This document shows positions 23,151-31,329 of a stretch of DNA of 64,000 nucleotides, piece after piece. The stretch spans positions 1-64,000 of the forward strand of contig DPOR01000014.1 in NCBI GenBank assembly GCA_003538135.1, in the 5' to 3' direction. The DNA is from Oscillospiraceae bacterium (GTDB lineage Bacteria > Bacillota > Clostridia > Oscillospirales > Acutalibacteraceae). The notes under the pieces are model-generated. The model saw only the letters and a list, made by a program, of their open reading frames with translations. It ran no database searches and had not been told where the DNA came from. Position numbers and translations under genes: made by a program. The stretch's first letter is position 1. Every line of letters begins with the position of its first letter.

Positions 23151-23271
23151 GTATGTCAACTCCTGTCGTCAAAGTATCGAAGCGGAGAACTCCTCGCCGC
23201 CCCGTAGAAAAAGCACCACAAACAACTCAAAGTGTCGATTTTCAACCATTCATGACTGCTTAATATTATAG

Positions 23272-23300
23272 ATTTTAACACATTGCAGTGAAAAATGCAA
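23272..23300 (-). promoter_or_regulatory. Promoter of the opp operon
   Basis: TTGCAT (23300-23295) and TAAAAT (23277-23272), spacer 17 bp. It gives a leader of about 115 bases in which I see no strong operator. Confidence 0.6.
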
Positions 23301-23639
23301 GCTTATGCAGGTTGAATTTATTGTCAGACACCCGTAAATGCCGTCAAAATTTTCGGAGTCGGGTTGCGGCGGCGTCTGCGATATTCGTTTTTTTCGCCGA
23401 TAAAGCGCAAAATTTCAGAAAAACGGCGCTGTTAAGCCGTTTTGCGGGGCATTTTCTTAACTTTGGCAATGCGCCTAATCGCCGAATCAGCGCAATAGCG
23501 GATTAGCGTGAGATTAATTTTGCCGCGCAAATTGCAGACGTGATATTTGGACACGGCAAGGAGAACGCATTATAATACATATTAATATGCATATATAAAC
23601 ATACTTTATTTACGGGCGAAACGCGGGAGCAATCCGCCG
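23301..23639. other. Intergenic stretch; only a candidate plus-strand promoter
   Basis: No coding signal here. The only item is TTGGAC (23547-23552) with TATAAT (23571-23576), 18-bp spacer, on the plus strand. It reads into the 3' end of the convergent kinase gene and would make an antisense RNA. Nearby AT-rich palindromic sequence (23577-23600) could also make the match accidental. Confidence 0.3.
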
Positions 23640-24953
23640 TCAGTCGTTTGCGCTCTCTTTATCTGTACGTGAGAACGCGATTTTGACCGTGAACTTCCTG
23701 TCAAATTCACTGTATGACCAGTCAAACTCCCCTTTATATTTAGCCGCAACCGTCCTTATGCTCTTTGTTCCGAGACCGTGAAAGCCGTCGGAATTTTTTG
23801 AGGTTCGAAGCTTTTTGCCGACCGACTGCGGCTTGGAGTCGCAGGAATTGACACAGGTCAGCATATCAAATGCATTGACTCTGCTTATCGAAAGCTCAAT
23901 TTTTTTGCCCTCCGACGCGCCCGCCGCCTCAACCGCATTGTCGAGAATATTGCTGAGCAGAGTTATCAGATCCGGCGCGTCCATAAACGAGAGGTTCGCC
24001 GTGCTTATGTTATACTCAAAGCTTATTCCGGCGGACAGGCATACGGATTCATATTTATTCAGCAGCAAATCGAGAAATTTGTTCTTCGTGTTGCCGAACA
24101 TCGAGTGGCATTTTATATCATCATATATATTGTCGATATATTCGCTGACCGCGGGGTCGTTTGCGAGCGCTTTTATTGCGATAAGATGATTTTTCTCGTC
24201 ATGCGTTATCGTCTTGAGCATCTTGTTTTGCCTGTCGAGCAGAGTGTAATAGGTTTGGTCGATACGCAGAAGCTCCGCCTCTCGCTGAGTCTCGTGCAGT
24301 TCGTCTATTCTGCGCGAAGTCCGCCCGTAAAATACAAAGGTCAAAAACGCCGAGATTATTATAGCGACAGCCGCCACGGAAATTACAATGCTGATATTCC
24401 GCGACAGGTCATAGCGCACGGAGATTATCCAAAACGTATAGAGAATAGCTATGGAAGCCACAGGATAAATAAGCAGAAAGGCCGGGATACGCGCATCCCT
24501 TTTGTCGCGCAGATACAATCCCGCATAGACCGCCGCCTTTGTCAGCACAAAGAGCACGGACTTGCTCAGGAGCACCATGAGCAGATATGCATAGACGCTC
24601 GAGCGGTATGTTTTGATATCCCCGCCGACTATGCCGAGCACGGTGACCACAATAAAATCCGCCGCCGTGTCCGACACCGAGATAAACAGCGAGCCGAGCA
24701 GCGCGCCTTTGGCTTTGCAGTCAAAGAACAGCTTGGCTAAAACGGCGTTGATAACAAAGCAAAACACAATATTCAGCAATGTTTTATTAAAAAGCAAATA
24801 TGCCGCACACGCTGCGGCATAAAAAACGAACCCCACTGCCGCTGCGACAATTTTTTTGCCCTTACCGTTAAACAGCTCACTGAAGAACTGAAAGGCAATA
24901 ATCAGCTCCAAAATATGCGCAAGTGCCGAAACCAGATTCATTTCCAGATTCAT
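23640..24953 (-). CDS. AgrC-like GHKL sensor histidine kinase (orphan, intact)
   Basis: 437 aa. Six or seven membrane helices cover ~1-210, then a coiled linker and H-box TITHDEKNHLIAIKAL (His ~258). The GHKL ATPase domain is intact: N-box LLSNILDNAVEAA and G-box GFHGLGTKSI. It resembles kinases that sense cyclic or linear peptides (AgrC/ComD class). No response regulator gene lies next to it; the nearest LytTR regulator is the one at 11028, partnered with a degenerate kinase. It is monocistronic with its own strong promoter. Confidence 0.88.
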   Translation of the reverse strand: MNLEMNLVSALAHILELIIAFQFFSELFNGKGKKIVAAAVGFVFYAAACAAYLLFNKTLLNIVFCFVINAVLAKLFFDCKAKGALLGSLFISVSDTAADFIVVTVLGIVGGDIKTYRSSVYAYLLMVLLSKSVLFVLTKAAVYAGLYLRDKRDARIPAFLLIYPVASIAILYTFWIISVRYDLSRNISIVISVAAVAIIISAFLTFVFYGRTSRRIDELHETQREAELLRIDQTYYTLLDRQNKMLKTITHDEKNHLIAIKALANDPAVSEYIDNIYDDIKCHSMFGNTKNKFLDLLLNKYESVCLSAGISFEYNISTANLSFMDAPDLITLLSNILDNAVEAAGASEGKKIELSISRVNAFDMLTCVNSCDSKPQSVGKKLRTSKNSDGFHGLGTKSIRTVAAKYKGEFDWSYSEFDRKFTVKIAFSRTDKESAND

Positions 24954-25016
24954 TTAATTCATCGTCCCCCAAAACGTTGAGAAAAGCACAAAGCGGATTT
25001 CCCGCTCCCATCGATG

Positions 25017-25045
25017 ATTATATCATAAAGGTAAAATCAAGTCAA
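25017..25045 (-). promoter_or_regulatory. Promoter of the orphan kinase
   Basis: TTGACT (25045-25040) and TATAAT (25022-25017) with 17 bp between, about 60 bases before the kinase start. The adjoining 25046-25194 is AT-rich with no recognisable feature. Confidence 0.75.
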
Positions 25046-25194
25046 TCTGTTTAAAGTGATAAATAGGCGTATATTATATACAATAGTATAGTGCATACTT
25101 CTCTCCGAGTCTGCAACAGAGCAAGCGTAAAAGTAAAACGAATGCTTCAGAGCCAGATCTTTTCACTTGCGCACAAGGCAATTTAGATTAAAGC

Positions 25195-25225
25195 AAAAAG
25201 CACCTGCAAAATGCAAGCGCTTTTT
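25195..25225 (-). terminator. Intrinsic terminator after tRNA-Leu
   Basis: AAAAAGC...GCTTTTT arms with inner TGCA/TGCA pairing, directly after the tRNA CCA end on the minus strand and ending in a T-run. Confidence 0.7.
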
Positions 25226-25226
25226 G

Positions 25227-25309
25227 TGGTGCGGATAACAGGGATCGAACCTGCATGGTTGCCCACCGGATCCTAAATCCGGCGCGTCTGCCAATTCCGC
25301 CATATCCGC
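25227..25309 (-). tRNA. tRNA-Leu (anticodon TAG), CCA encoded
   Basis: 83 nt. Acceptor GCGGATA pairs with TATCCGC, followed by discriminator A and an encoded CCA. The D arm carries GGCGGAATTGGCAGACGC, typical of tRNA-Leu. The anticodon stem CCGGA/TCCGG holds the loop TTTAGGA, anticodon TAG reading CTA/CTN codons. The variable region is extended (class II). The T arm contains GGTTCGATCCC. Confidence 0.95.
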
Positions 25310-25344
25310 ATATATGCCGAGCTGTCTCGGCTTTTGACTGCTCT

Positions 25345-25373
25345 ATTATAGCAAGGTCGGCGACCGTTTTCAA
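25345..25373 (-). promoter_or_regulatory. Promoter of tRNA-Leu
   Basis: TTGAAA (25373-25368) and TATAAT (25350-25345), 17-bp spacer, about 35 bases before the tRNA 5' end. Confidence 0.8.
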
Positions 25374-25411
25374 GTTTTTCGCATAAGGAGCCGTAAAAAA
25401 TAAAAAAAAGC

Positions 25412-25440
25412 TTGCTTTTTTGCCGGCAATCTGCTATCAT
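25412..25440 (+). promoter_or_regulatory. Promoter of rpmB
   Basis: TTGCTT (25412-25417) and TATCAT (25435-25440), 17-bp spacer, a short distance before the ribosome site at 25460. Confidence 0.65.
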
Positions 25441-25476
25441 ATCATCTGTTACCGAGTAAAAAAGGAGGTGCGACAC

Positions 25477-25665
25477 ATGGCAAAATGCGAATATTGCGGT
25501 AAGGATGTGTCTTTCGGCATCAAGGTTTCCCATTCTCACAGACGTTCAAACAGAACCTGGAAGCCCAACATTAAAAGGGTCAAGGCTATAGTGAACGGCT
25601 CTCCCAAGAGAGTTTATGCATGTACTCGTTGCCTTCGTTCCGGCAAAGTTACACGCGCTGTCTGA
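25477..25665 (+). CDS. rpmB: 50S ribosomal protein L28
   Basis: 62 aa, basic. CxxC pairs at both ends (CEYCGK at residues 4-9, CTRCLRSGKV at 49-58) can bind zinc, as in the Zn-type (C+) L28 paralogue. The core KVSHSHRRSNRTWKPNIKRVK is the family signature. AAAGGAGGTG lies 7 bases before ATG 25477. It is transcribed alone, as in most Firmicutes, and followed by a strong terminator. Confidence 0.97.
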   Translation: MAKCEYCGKDVSFGIKVSHSHRRSNRTWKPNIKRVKAIVNGSPKRVYACTRCLRSGKVTRAV

Positions 25666-25724
25666 TGACCGAAGAATATTCGTTGGCTGTCGCATACGGC
25701 GCAGACCAAAGAGCAAAAACATTT

Positions 25725-25770
25725 AAGCCACAATTCACAGTTGAGAATGTGAATCGTGGCTTTTGTTTTT
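25725..25770 (+). terminator. Intrinsic terminator after rpmB
   Basis: AAGCCACAATTCACA (25725-25739) pairs with TGTGAATCGTGGCTT (25748-25762, one mismatch) with TTTGTTTTT after it. From here to 25997 there is no gene or motif that I can support. Confidence 0.85.
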
Positions 25771-25997
25771 CCGTTTGTTTTTGCTCTTTTAAGCGTTTTT
25801 TACCCTTGCAGTACCTTTGTACGGCTTCGGGTAAAGAGAACGCTTTCTGCATCCGAATGCGGTAGCCGATTTTTACTTTGCTCCCTTGCATTTTTTGCGT
25901 CAAGACATAATACATTTAAATACATTTATATATCATATTGAATCATAACATAAGCCGCCTGAGTTTATGACATAATTGTAAACTTTGGAAAAAGGTA

Positions 25998-26026
25998 TTG
26001 ATTTTTGTTTCAAATGGGTTTAGAAT
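25998..26026 (+). promoter_or_regulatory. Promoter of groESL
   Basis: TTGATT (25998-26003) and TAGAAT (26021-26026) with a 17-bp spacer. The predicted start falls inside the CIRCE operator. Confidence 0.8.
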
Positions 26027-26031
26027 ATGAA

Positions 26032-26058
26032 TTAGCACTCGGGGATGTAGAGTGCCAA
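26032..26058. promoter_or_regulatory. CIRCE element (HrcA operator)
   Basis: TTAGCACTC-N9-GAGTGCCAA, one base off the consensus TTAGCACTC-N9-GAGTGCTAA. It overlaps the start of groESL transcription. HrcA should repress the operon until heat or misfolded proteins occupy GroEL. Confidence 0.97.
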
Positions 26059-26104
26059 AACAATTTTTAGGTTAGTATTTTTTATAATTTCAGGAGGAAT
26101 CGAT

Positions 26105-26389
26105 ATGAAAATCAAACCGCTTGCAGACAGAGTTGTTGTCAAGCCTGTCGAGGTTGAAGAAACTACGAGCAGCGGCATTATCCTCGCCGCTTCCGCACAG
26201 GAGAAGCCCCAGGTTGCCGAGGTAGTTGCCGTAGGTCCCGGCGGACTCGTTGACGGCAAGGAAGTTGAGATGTACGTCAAGGTCGGCGACAGAGTCATAA
26301 CCGGCAAGTATTCCGGCACCGAGGTCAAACTCGACAAAGAGGAATACACCATAGTCCGTCAGAGCGACATTCTCGCTATCGTAGAATAA
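26105..26389 (+). CDS. groES: Co-chaperonin GroES
   Basis: 94 aa, full length. MKIKPLADRVVVKPVE start and the mobile loop TTSSGIILAASAQEKPQ are standard; GKYSGTEVKLDKEEYTIV and the C-terminal ILAIVE complete the family pattern. The heptameric lid of GroEL. It follows AGGAGG and CIRCE, and is 16 bases from groEL, with which it is cotranscribed. Confidence 0.98.
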   Translation: MKIKPLADRVVVKPVEVEETTSSGIILAASAQEKPQVAEVVAVGPGGLVDGKEVEMYVKVGDRVITGKYSGTEVKLDKEEYTIVRQSDILAIVE

Positions 26390-26405
26390 TCGGAGGTAAT
26401 TCATC

Positions 26406-28049
26406 ATGGCAAAACAAATTATTTACGGTGAGGAAGCCCGCAAGGCTCTCCAGGCCGGTATCGATAAGCTCGCCAATACAGTTAAAATCACACTTGGCCC
26501 CAAGGGCAGAAATGTTGTCCTCGACAAGAAGTACGGCGCTCCGCTCATAACCAACGACGGCGTCACGATCGCCAAGGATATCGAGCTTGAGGATTCTTTC
26601 GAGAACATGGGCGCCCAGCTCATCAAAGAAGTCGCCACAAAGACAAACGACGTTGCCGGCGACGGCACCACCACCGCCACCCTGCTCGCTCAGGCACTCG
26701 TGCGCGAGGGTATGAAGAACGTCGTTGCGGGCGCAAACCCGATGGTCATCAAGAAGGGCATTCAGAAGGCCGTTGACGCAGCCGTTGAGGCTGTTAAGTC
26801 CCACTCGAAGCCCGTAAACGGCACCGAGGATATAGCAAGAATCGCCACCATCTCCTCCGCAGATGAGGACATCGGCAGAATCATTGCCGACGCTATGGAG
26901 AAGGTCACCGCCGACGGCGTTATCACCGTTGAGGAGTCGAAGATTGCGCAGACCGAGGCAGAGGTTGTCGAGGGTATGCAGTTCGACAGAGGCTATATCT
27001 CTCCCTACATGGTAACAGACACCGACAAGATGGAGGCCGTCATTGACGACGCTCTCATCCTTATCACCGACAAGAAGATTGCAAGCATTCAGGATCTTCT
27101 TCCCCTGCTTGAGCAGATTATGCACGCGGGCGGAAAGCTCATCATAATCGCCGAGGATATCGAGGGCGAGGCTCTTTCGACTATCCTTGTCAACAAGCTT
27201 CGCGGCGTGTTCACCTGCGTGGGCATCAAGGCTCCCGGCTTCGGCGACAGACGCAAGGAGATGCTCCAGGATATCGCCATTCTCACCGGCGGCAAGGTCA
27301 TCACCTCCGACCTCGGCCTTGAGCTCAAGGATACTCAGATTGCCGATCTCGGCCGCGCACGTCAGGTCAAGGTCTCCAAGGAGAACACCATTATCGTTGA
27401 CGGCGCAGGCGACAAGGACACCATCAAGTCCAGAGTCAACCAGATTCGCACCCAGATTGAGAACACCGCTTCCGACTATGACAGAGAGAAGCTTCAGGAG
27501 CGCCTTGCAAAGCTTGCGGGCGGCGTAGCGGTCATCAAGGTCGGCGCAGCTACCGAGACCGAAATGAAGGAGAAGAAGCTCCGCATCGAGGACGCTCTTT
27601 CGGCCACGAAGGCGGCTGTTGAAGAGGGCTCCGTTGCAGGCGGCGGCGTCGCACTGCTCAACGCTATCCCCGCAGTCAAGGCTCTGCTTGACAGCACCGA
27701 GGATTCCGACGAGAAGACGGGCGTGAAGATCGTTCTCAAGGCTCTTGAGGAGCCCGTTCGCCAGATAGCCTCCAATGCGGGTCTTGAGGGTTCGGTTATC
27801 ATCAACCACATCATCGAGTCCGGCAAGGTCGGCTACGGCTATAACTTCGCTACCGACGGATATGTCGATATGTTTGAGGCCGGCGTTGTTGACCCGACAA
27901 AGGTCACCCGTTCCGCTCTCCAGAATGCCGCTTCCGTTGCGGCGATGGTTCTGACCACCGAGAGCCTTGTCACCGACAAGCCCGATCCGGCTGCAGACGC
28001 GGCAAACGCCGCAGCTATGGCTGCACAGGCCGGCGGCGGAATGTATTGA
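26406..28049 (+). CDS. groEL: Chaperonin GroEL
   Basis: 547 aa, full length. ATP-binding LGPKGRNVVLD near residue 30, GDGTTTATLLAQ near 86, hinge and apical domain, and the family signature AAVEEGSVAGGGVAL near 400. The flexible C-terminal tail contains AAMAAQAGGGMY, the usual Gly/Met-rich end. It encapsulates folding proteins in the cytosol with GroES. Confidence 0.99.
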   Translation: MAKQIIYGEEARKALQAGIDKLANTVKITLGPKGRNVVLDKKYGAPLITNDGVTIAKDIELEDSFENMGAQLIKEVATKTNDVAGDGTTTATLLAQALVREGMKNVVAGANPMVIKKGIQKAVDAAVEAVKSHSKPVNGTEDIARIATISSADEDIGRIIADAMEKVTADGVITVEESKIAQTEAEVVEGMQFDRGYISPYMVTDTDKMEAVIDDALILITDKKIASIQDLLPLLEQIMHAGGKLIIIAEDIEGEALSTILVNKLRGVFTCVGIKAPGFGDRRKEMLQDIAILTGGKVITSDLGLELKDTQIADLGRARQVKVSKENTIIVDGAGDKDTIKSRVNQIRTQIENTASDYDREKLQERLAKLAGGVAVIKVGAATETEMKEKKLRIEDALSATKAAVEEGSVAGGGVALLNAIPAVKALLDSTEDSDEKTGVKIVLKALEEPVRQIASNAGLEGSVIINHIIESGKVGYGYNFATDGYVDMFEAGVVDPTKVTRSALQNAASVAAMVLTTESLVTDKPDPAADAANAAAMAAQAGGGMY

Positions 28050-28073
28050 TCCAAAGCCTGAAAGTTAATTTGA

Positions 28074-28105
28074 GCCGCTCGGGAAACCGGGCGGCTTGAT
28101 TTTTT
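28074..28105 (+). terminator. Intrinsic terminator of groESL
   Basis: GCCGCTCGGG-aaa-CCGGGCGGC (one mismatch) followed by TTGATTTTTTC. Confidence 0.85.
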
Positions 28106-28151
28106 CAGCAAAAGCAAGCAGTTATAAACTGCTGTCTCTCCATGTGCACAT

Positions 28152-28181
28152 AAAAAGCCGGGCTGCATTTAGCCCGGCTTT
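28152..28181 (-). terminator. Intrinsic terminator of the polysaccharide deacetylase gene
   Basis: AAAGCCGGGCT and AGCCCGGCTTT are perfect 11-bp arms (28154-28164, 28171-28181). On the minus strand they run into TTTTTA. It lies 14 bases after the deacetylase stop. Confidence 0.85.
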
Positions 28182-28194
28182 CAATATTTTTATT

Positions 28195-29655
28195 TTATCG
28201 TTTTGGCGTGAAGTAGACCACGCCGGGTTCAAGCGTCTTGCCGTAGATGGCATAGAGCTCATGGACGGTAACGAATTTGAAGCCCTCGGCGCTGAGCTGA
28301 GCGGCTATCTGCTCGAATGCGTCGGCGGTCATATCATAGAGGTCGTGCATTAGAACTATCTCGCCTCCCGTCGCATGGTCGACAACGGAGGAGATTATCT
28401 TCTGCATATCAGCGTTGCGCTGCGCCTGAGTTCTTCCCGAGCCGGGTTTATCCTTGTATCTCCAATCCTCTGTGTCGATGCTCCACTGGATAAGCGGGAG
28501 GTTGAAGTCACTCTGAATGCCCTTATAATCGCCGTAGGGCACTCTGAACAGGGTCGGCTCAACGCCGATGACCTCTTTGACTATGGCGTTAGTCTTGTTT
28601 ATCTCCTGCTTGCGCTCCTGCTCGCTTATCTTTCTGAGATTTGCGTGGCTCCACGAGTGGCTGCCTATCTCGCAGCCCATGGAGTAGGCGCGCTTGACCT
28701 CGTCCGGATAGCTGCCTACGCGGGTGCCCAGAACGAAGAATGTCGCCCTGCCGTTATATTTTTTAAGCGTATCGAGAATGCGGTTGGTGGCATCCTTGCT
28801 CGGCCCGTCGTCAAAGGTAAACGCGATATATTTGACTCCCTCGGGTAGGTTTGGCTTTTTGCTCTCGGGCTCGGAGGGTGTCTGCTGCTGAGAAGGTACC
28901 TCGCCGAACAGAGCCTTAGCGGTCTCGGCGGAAAAGATTGCCTTTATGTCGCTCGTCTTGAACACCGCCTCGACGCAGCCCTTGTCTTCATCAAAAAGCG
29001 TGCCGGAATCAAAATAGAAAACGAGACTGTCCGCGCTTATCGAGAATTTCGTGAAATTTTTCTTGTCTGCGGAGGTATTCTGCTTGAATTTATCCGAGCC
29101 GACGCCCGTATTAAACAGGCGGTTGTCGATAAAATACGATACGACTCTCATGCTCGCAAGCTTCTCGTAGCCGTCCGTGAAGAAATCGTCCGCGCTCAAA
29201 AGCTTGCCGGACGGGATATCAAATACAAGCGTCTTTATCGTGTCCGTCTTTATGCCCTTGTCGGCTATATCTGTCTTTATCTCAAAAACCACGCTGACAT
29301 ATTTGTTCTTGCCGTTGTCCGAGACAAGATAGCTCTTATAATCGGCGCTCAGGGTCGGCTTCTCGCCCTTGGGTTTTGAACTCGGCACCTCGCCCACAAA
29401 AGTGTCGGCTATCTCCTGCGCCGCCGCCTTTATCTTGCTGTCTATCGACTCTACGCCTATCGCGGGATAGTGGATACCGTAGGCATAGTGATTTTCGTAC
29501 ACTATCATCGATTGGGTCTCGCCTACCTCCCTGTCCTGGGCGGTGTGCTGGAAGCGGAGCTTCTGTTTATTGCTTTTTACCGCGCAGCCCGCCGCGGCGA
29601 GAACAAAGAGCACAGCGCACATCAGAGCCGCGAAACGGTGCATTATTTTTCTCAT
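28195..29655 (-). CDS. Lipoprotein polysaccharide deacetylase (PdaC-like, DUF3298 + NodB)
   Basis: 486 aa. Signal peptide with lipobox AAAGC (Cys24). Residues ~40-250 resemble the DUF4163/DUF3298 module of PdaC-type enzymes, and a Pro/Gln-rich linker follows. The NodB deacetylase domain begins near 275: TFDDGP (from Thr280, catalytic Asp and metal Asp), SHSWSH (metal His pair), RVPYGDY, SIDTEDW and IVLMHD. It should remove acetyl groups from peptidoglycan or another cell-surface glycan and so alter lysozyme sensitivity. Monocistronic; AAAGGAAAAG precedes the ATG. Confidence 0.9.
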   Translation of the reverse strand: MRKIMHRFAALMCAVLFVLAAAGCAVKSNKQKLRFQHTAQDREVGETQSMIVYENHYAYGIHYPAIGVESIDSKIKAAAQEIADTFVGEVPSSKPKGEKPTLSADYKSYLVSDNGKNKYVSVVFEIKTDIADKGIKTDTIKTLVFDIPSGKLLSADDFFTDGYEKLASMRVVSYFIDNRLFNTGVGSDKFKQNTSADKKNFTKFSISADSLVFYFDSGTLFDEDKGCVEAVFKTSDIKAIFSAETAKALFGEVPSQQQTPSEPESKKPNLPEGVKYIAFTFDDGPSKDATNRILDTLKKYNGRATFFVLGTRVGSYPDEVKRAYSMGCEIGSHSWSHANLRKISEQERKQEINKTNAIVKEVIGVEPTLFRVPYGDYKGIQSDFNLPLIQWSIDTEDWRYKDKPGSGRTQAQRNADMQKIISSVVDHATGGEIVLMHDLYDMTADAFEQIAAQLSAEGFKFVTVHELYAIYGKTLEPGVVYFTPKR

Positions 29656-29729
29656 GTTGCTTTTCCTTTCAGTAAAAACTCGCGAACGCTCTTATTATAA
29701 TATAAAAGGTCGAGCTTTGCAAGAAGAGC

Positions 29730-29780
29730 GCGCAAATTGTAACCCACTGTTACCCTCTGTTATTCTTTTGTAATTTGCGC
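29730..29780. repeat. Inverted repeat between deacetylase and aspartokinase
   Basis: GCGCAAATT (29730-29738) and AATTTGCGC (29772-29780) are perfect 9-bp arms 33 bases apart, in the divergent intergenic region. Inside are the near-repeats CTGTTAC and CTGTTAT. It could be an operator or a transcript hairpin. Nothing else is recognisable in 29656-29930, and no lysine riboswitch core is seen. Confidence 0.35.
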
Positions 29781-29933
29781 ATATGTCTATATCCTATTCA
29801 CCGAAACGGCGAGTTTGACCTCAAAAGCATAGATAAATTACACGAAAGCGCGTATTTTTTTGTCTTTTGTTCCAAAATCGGCACAGATATAATTATTTTT
29901 CTTTTTGAGAGTAACAATTTGCCAGCATTTTAG

Positions 29934-29939
29934 TATAAT
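29934..29939 (+). promoter_or_regulatory. -10 box of aspartokinase
   Basis: A consensus TATAAT about 35 bases before the aspartokinase start. The -35 region is poor (TAACAA at 16 bp), which suggests an activator or modest expression. Confidence 0.45.
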
Positions 29940-29972
29940 AAAGTATCTTCATTTTTTAAAGGGGAGAGATTT

Positions 29973-31283
29973 ATGACTAAAGTTGTCAAGTTCGGCGGAA
30001 CCTCGCTCGCAGAGGCGGCGCAGTTTCTCAAGGTCGCCGATATAGTCCGCTCGGATCCCGACAGACGCTATGTCGTGCCGTCCGCGCCCGGCAAGCGCTT
30101 CAGCGGAGATGCGAAGGTCACCGATATGTTTTACGCCTGCTACGATGCGGCTTCAAGAGGCGGAAACTTCGAGGAGATATTCGAAAAGATAAAGGAACGC
30201 TACAATTCTATAATTTCCGGGCTTGAGCTCGATATGTCCCTCGAGGACGAATTTGAGCGCATACGCCTGAATTTTATCAACCGCGCCGGCCGCGACTATG
30301 CCGCATCGAGGGGCGAATACCTCAACGGAAAAATAGTCGCAAAGCTGCTCGGCTTCACATTCATTGACGCCGCGGATGTCATCTTCTTCGACGAGAGCGG
30401 CAAATATGACGGGAGACGCACGATTCCCGTCCTGCGCGAGAGACTGAGCTACACGGAGTACGCGGTCATCCCCGGCTTCTACGGCTCGATGCCCAACGAC
30501 ACTATCCGCACCTTTTCGCGCGGCGGTTCGGACATAACCGGTTCGATAGTTGCCGCGGCGGCAGACGCCGATCTATACGAGAATTGGACGGACGTTTCGG
30601 GCTTTCTCTTCGCCGATCCGCACGTCGTCGATAATCCGCAGGTCATGAAGACCGTCACATACAGGGAACTGCGCGAGCTCTCCTACATGGGTGCTACTGT
30701 CATTCACGAGGATGCGATTTTCCCCGTCATGCAGAAGAAAATCCCGATAAGGATAAAGAACACCAACGCCCCCGACGACACGGGCACGCTCATACTCGCC
30801 GACACCGACGAGCCCGCGGCCAACACCGTCACCGGCATAGCCGGACGCAAGGGCTTCTCCTCGATAAACATAGAAAAATACCGCATTCACGACGAGTGCG
30901 GTGCGGTGCGCAGAATGCTTGAGGTGCTCGAGGAGCACGGGGTAAACTTCGAGCACATCCCCTCGGGAATCGACAACTTCAGCATCGTTGTCGAGACCAC
31001 GAGCCTTGCCGACGAGACGGACGACATAGTCTACGACATAAAGAAGGTCACCTCGGCGAGCAGCGTGACGGTTGAAAACGGCATTGCGCTCATCGCGGTC
31101 GTCGGACGGTCGATGAAATCGACGCGCGGCGTTGCTGGCACGATATTCTCAAGCCTTGCCAAAGAAAACATCAACATAAAGATGATAGACCAGGGCTCGA
31201 GCGAGATAAACATCGTCATCGCAGTCGCCGAGCGCGACTACGAGCGCACGATAAACACAATATATTCGGCTTTCGTAAAATAA
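29973..31283 (+). CDS. Aspartokinase
   Basis: 436 aa. KVVKFGGTSLA start (ATP-binding), then FSRGGSDITGSIVAAAADADLYENWTDVSGF, the aspartate kinase signature. Two C-terminal ACT domains (~300-436, including SINIEKYRIHDECGAVRR and INIKMIDQGSSEINIVIAV) provide feedback by lysine and/or threonine. It catalyses the first step of the aspartate family pathway. GGGGAGAG is 6 bases before the ATG. It stands alone with a terminator on its 3' side. Confidence 0.95.
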   Translation: MTKVVKFGGTSLAEAAQFLKVADIVRSDPDRRYVVPSAPGKRFSGDAKVTDMFYACYDAASRGGNFEEIFEKIKERYNSIISGLELDMSLEDEFERIRLNFINRAGRDYAASRGEYLNGKIVAKLLGFTFIDAADVIFFDESGKYDGRRTIPVLRERLSYTEYAVIPGFYGSMPNDTIRTFSRGGSDITGSIVAAAADADLYENWTDVSGFLFADPHVVDNPQVMKTVTYRELRELSYMGATVIHEDAIFPVMQKKIPIRIKNTNAPDDTGTLILADTDEPAANTVTGIAGRKGFSSINIEKYRIHDECGAVRRMLEVLEEHGVNFEHIPSGIDNFSIVVETTSLADETDDIVYDIKKVTSASSVTVENGIALIAVVGRSMKSTRGVAGTIFSSLAKENINIKMIDQGSSEINIVIAVAERDYERTINTIYSAFVK

Positions 31284-31319
31284 AAACAGGGCTGTCGCTA
31301 AGCTGCGGCAGCCCTGTTT
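31282..31319. terminator. Bidirectional terminator between aspartokinase and acyl-CoA synthetase
   Basis: AAACAGGGCTGTCG (31284-31297) pairs with CGGCAGCCCTGTTT (31306-31319), with T-rich sequence on both sides, serving the convergent genes. Confidence 0.8.
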
Positions 31320-31329
31320 CTGTGCTTTT

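Noticed and set aside
26376..27809. Long minus-strand open frame (477 codons) opposite groEL
   Set aside because: Shadow of the highly biased groEL sequence; Leu/Asp-rich with no domain, start or promoter.
29656..29972. Lysine riboswitch before aspartokinase
   Set aside because: The promoter lies close to the gene, leaving only ~30 leader bases, and no L-box motif is present.
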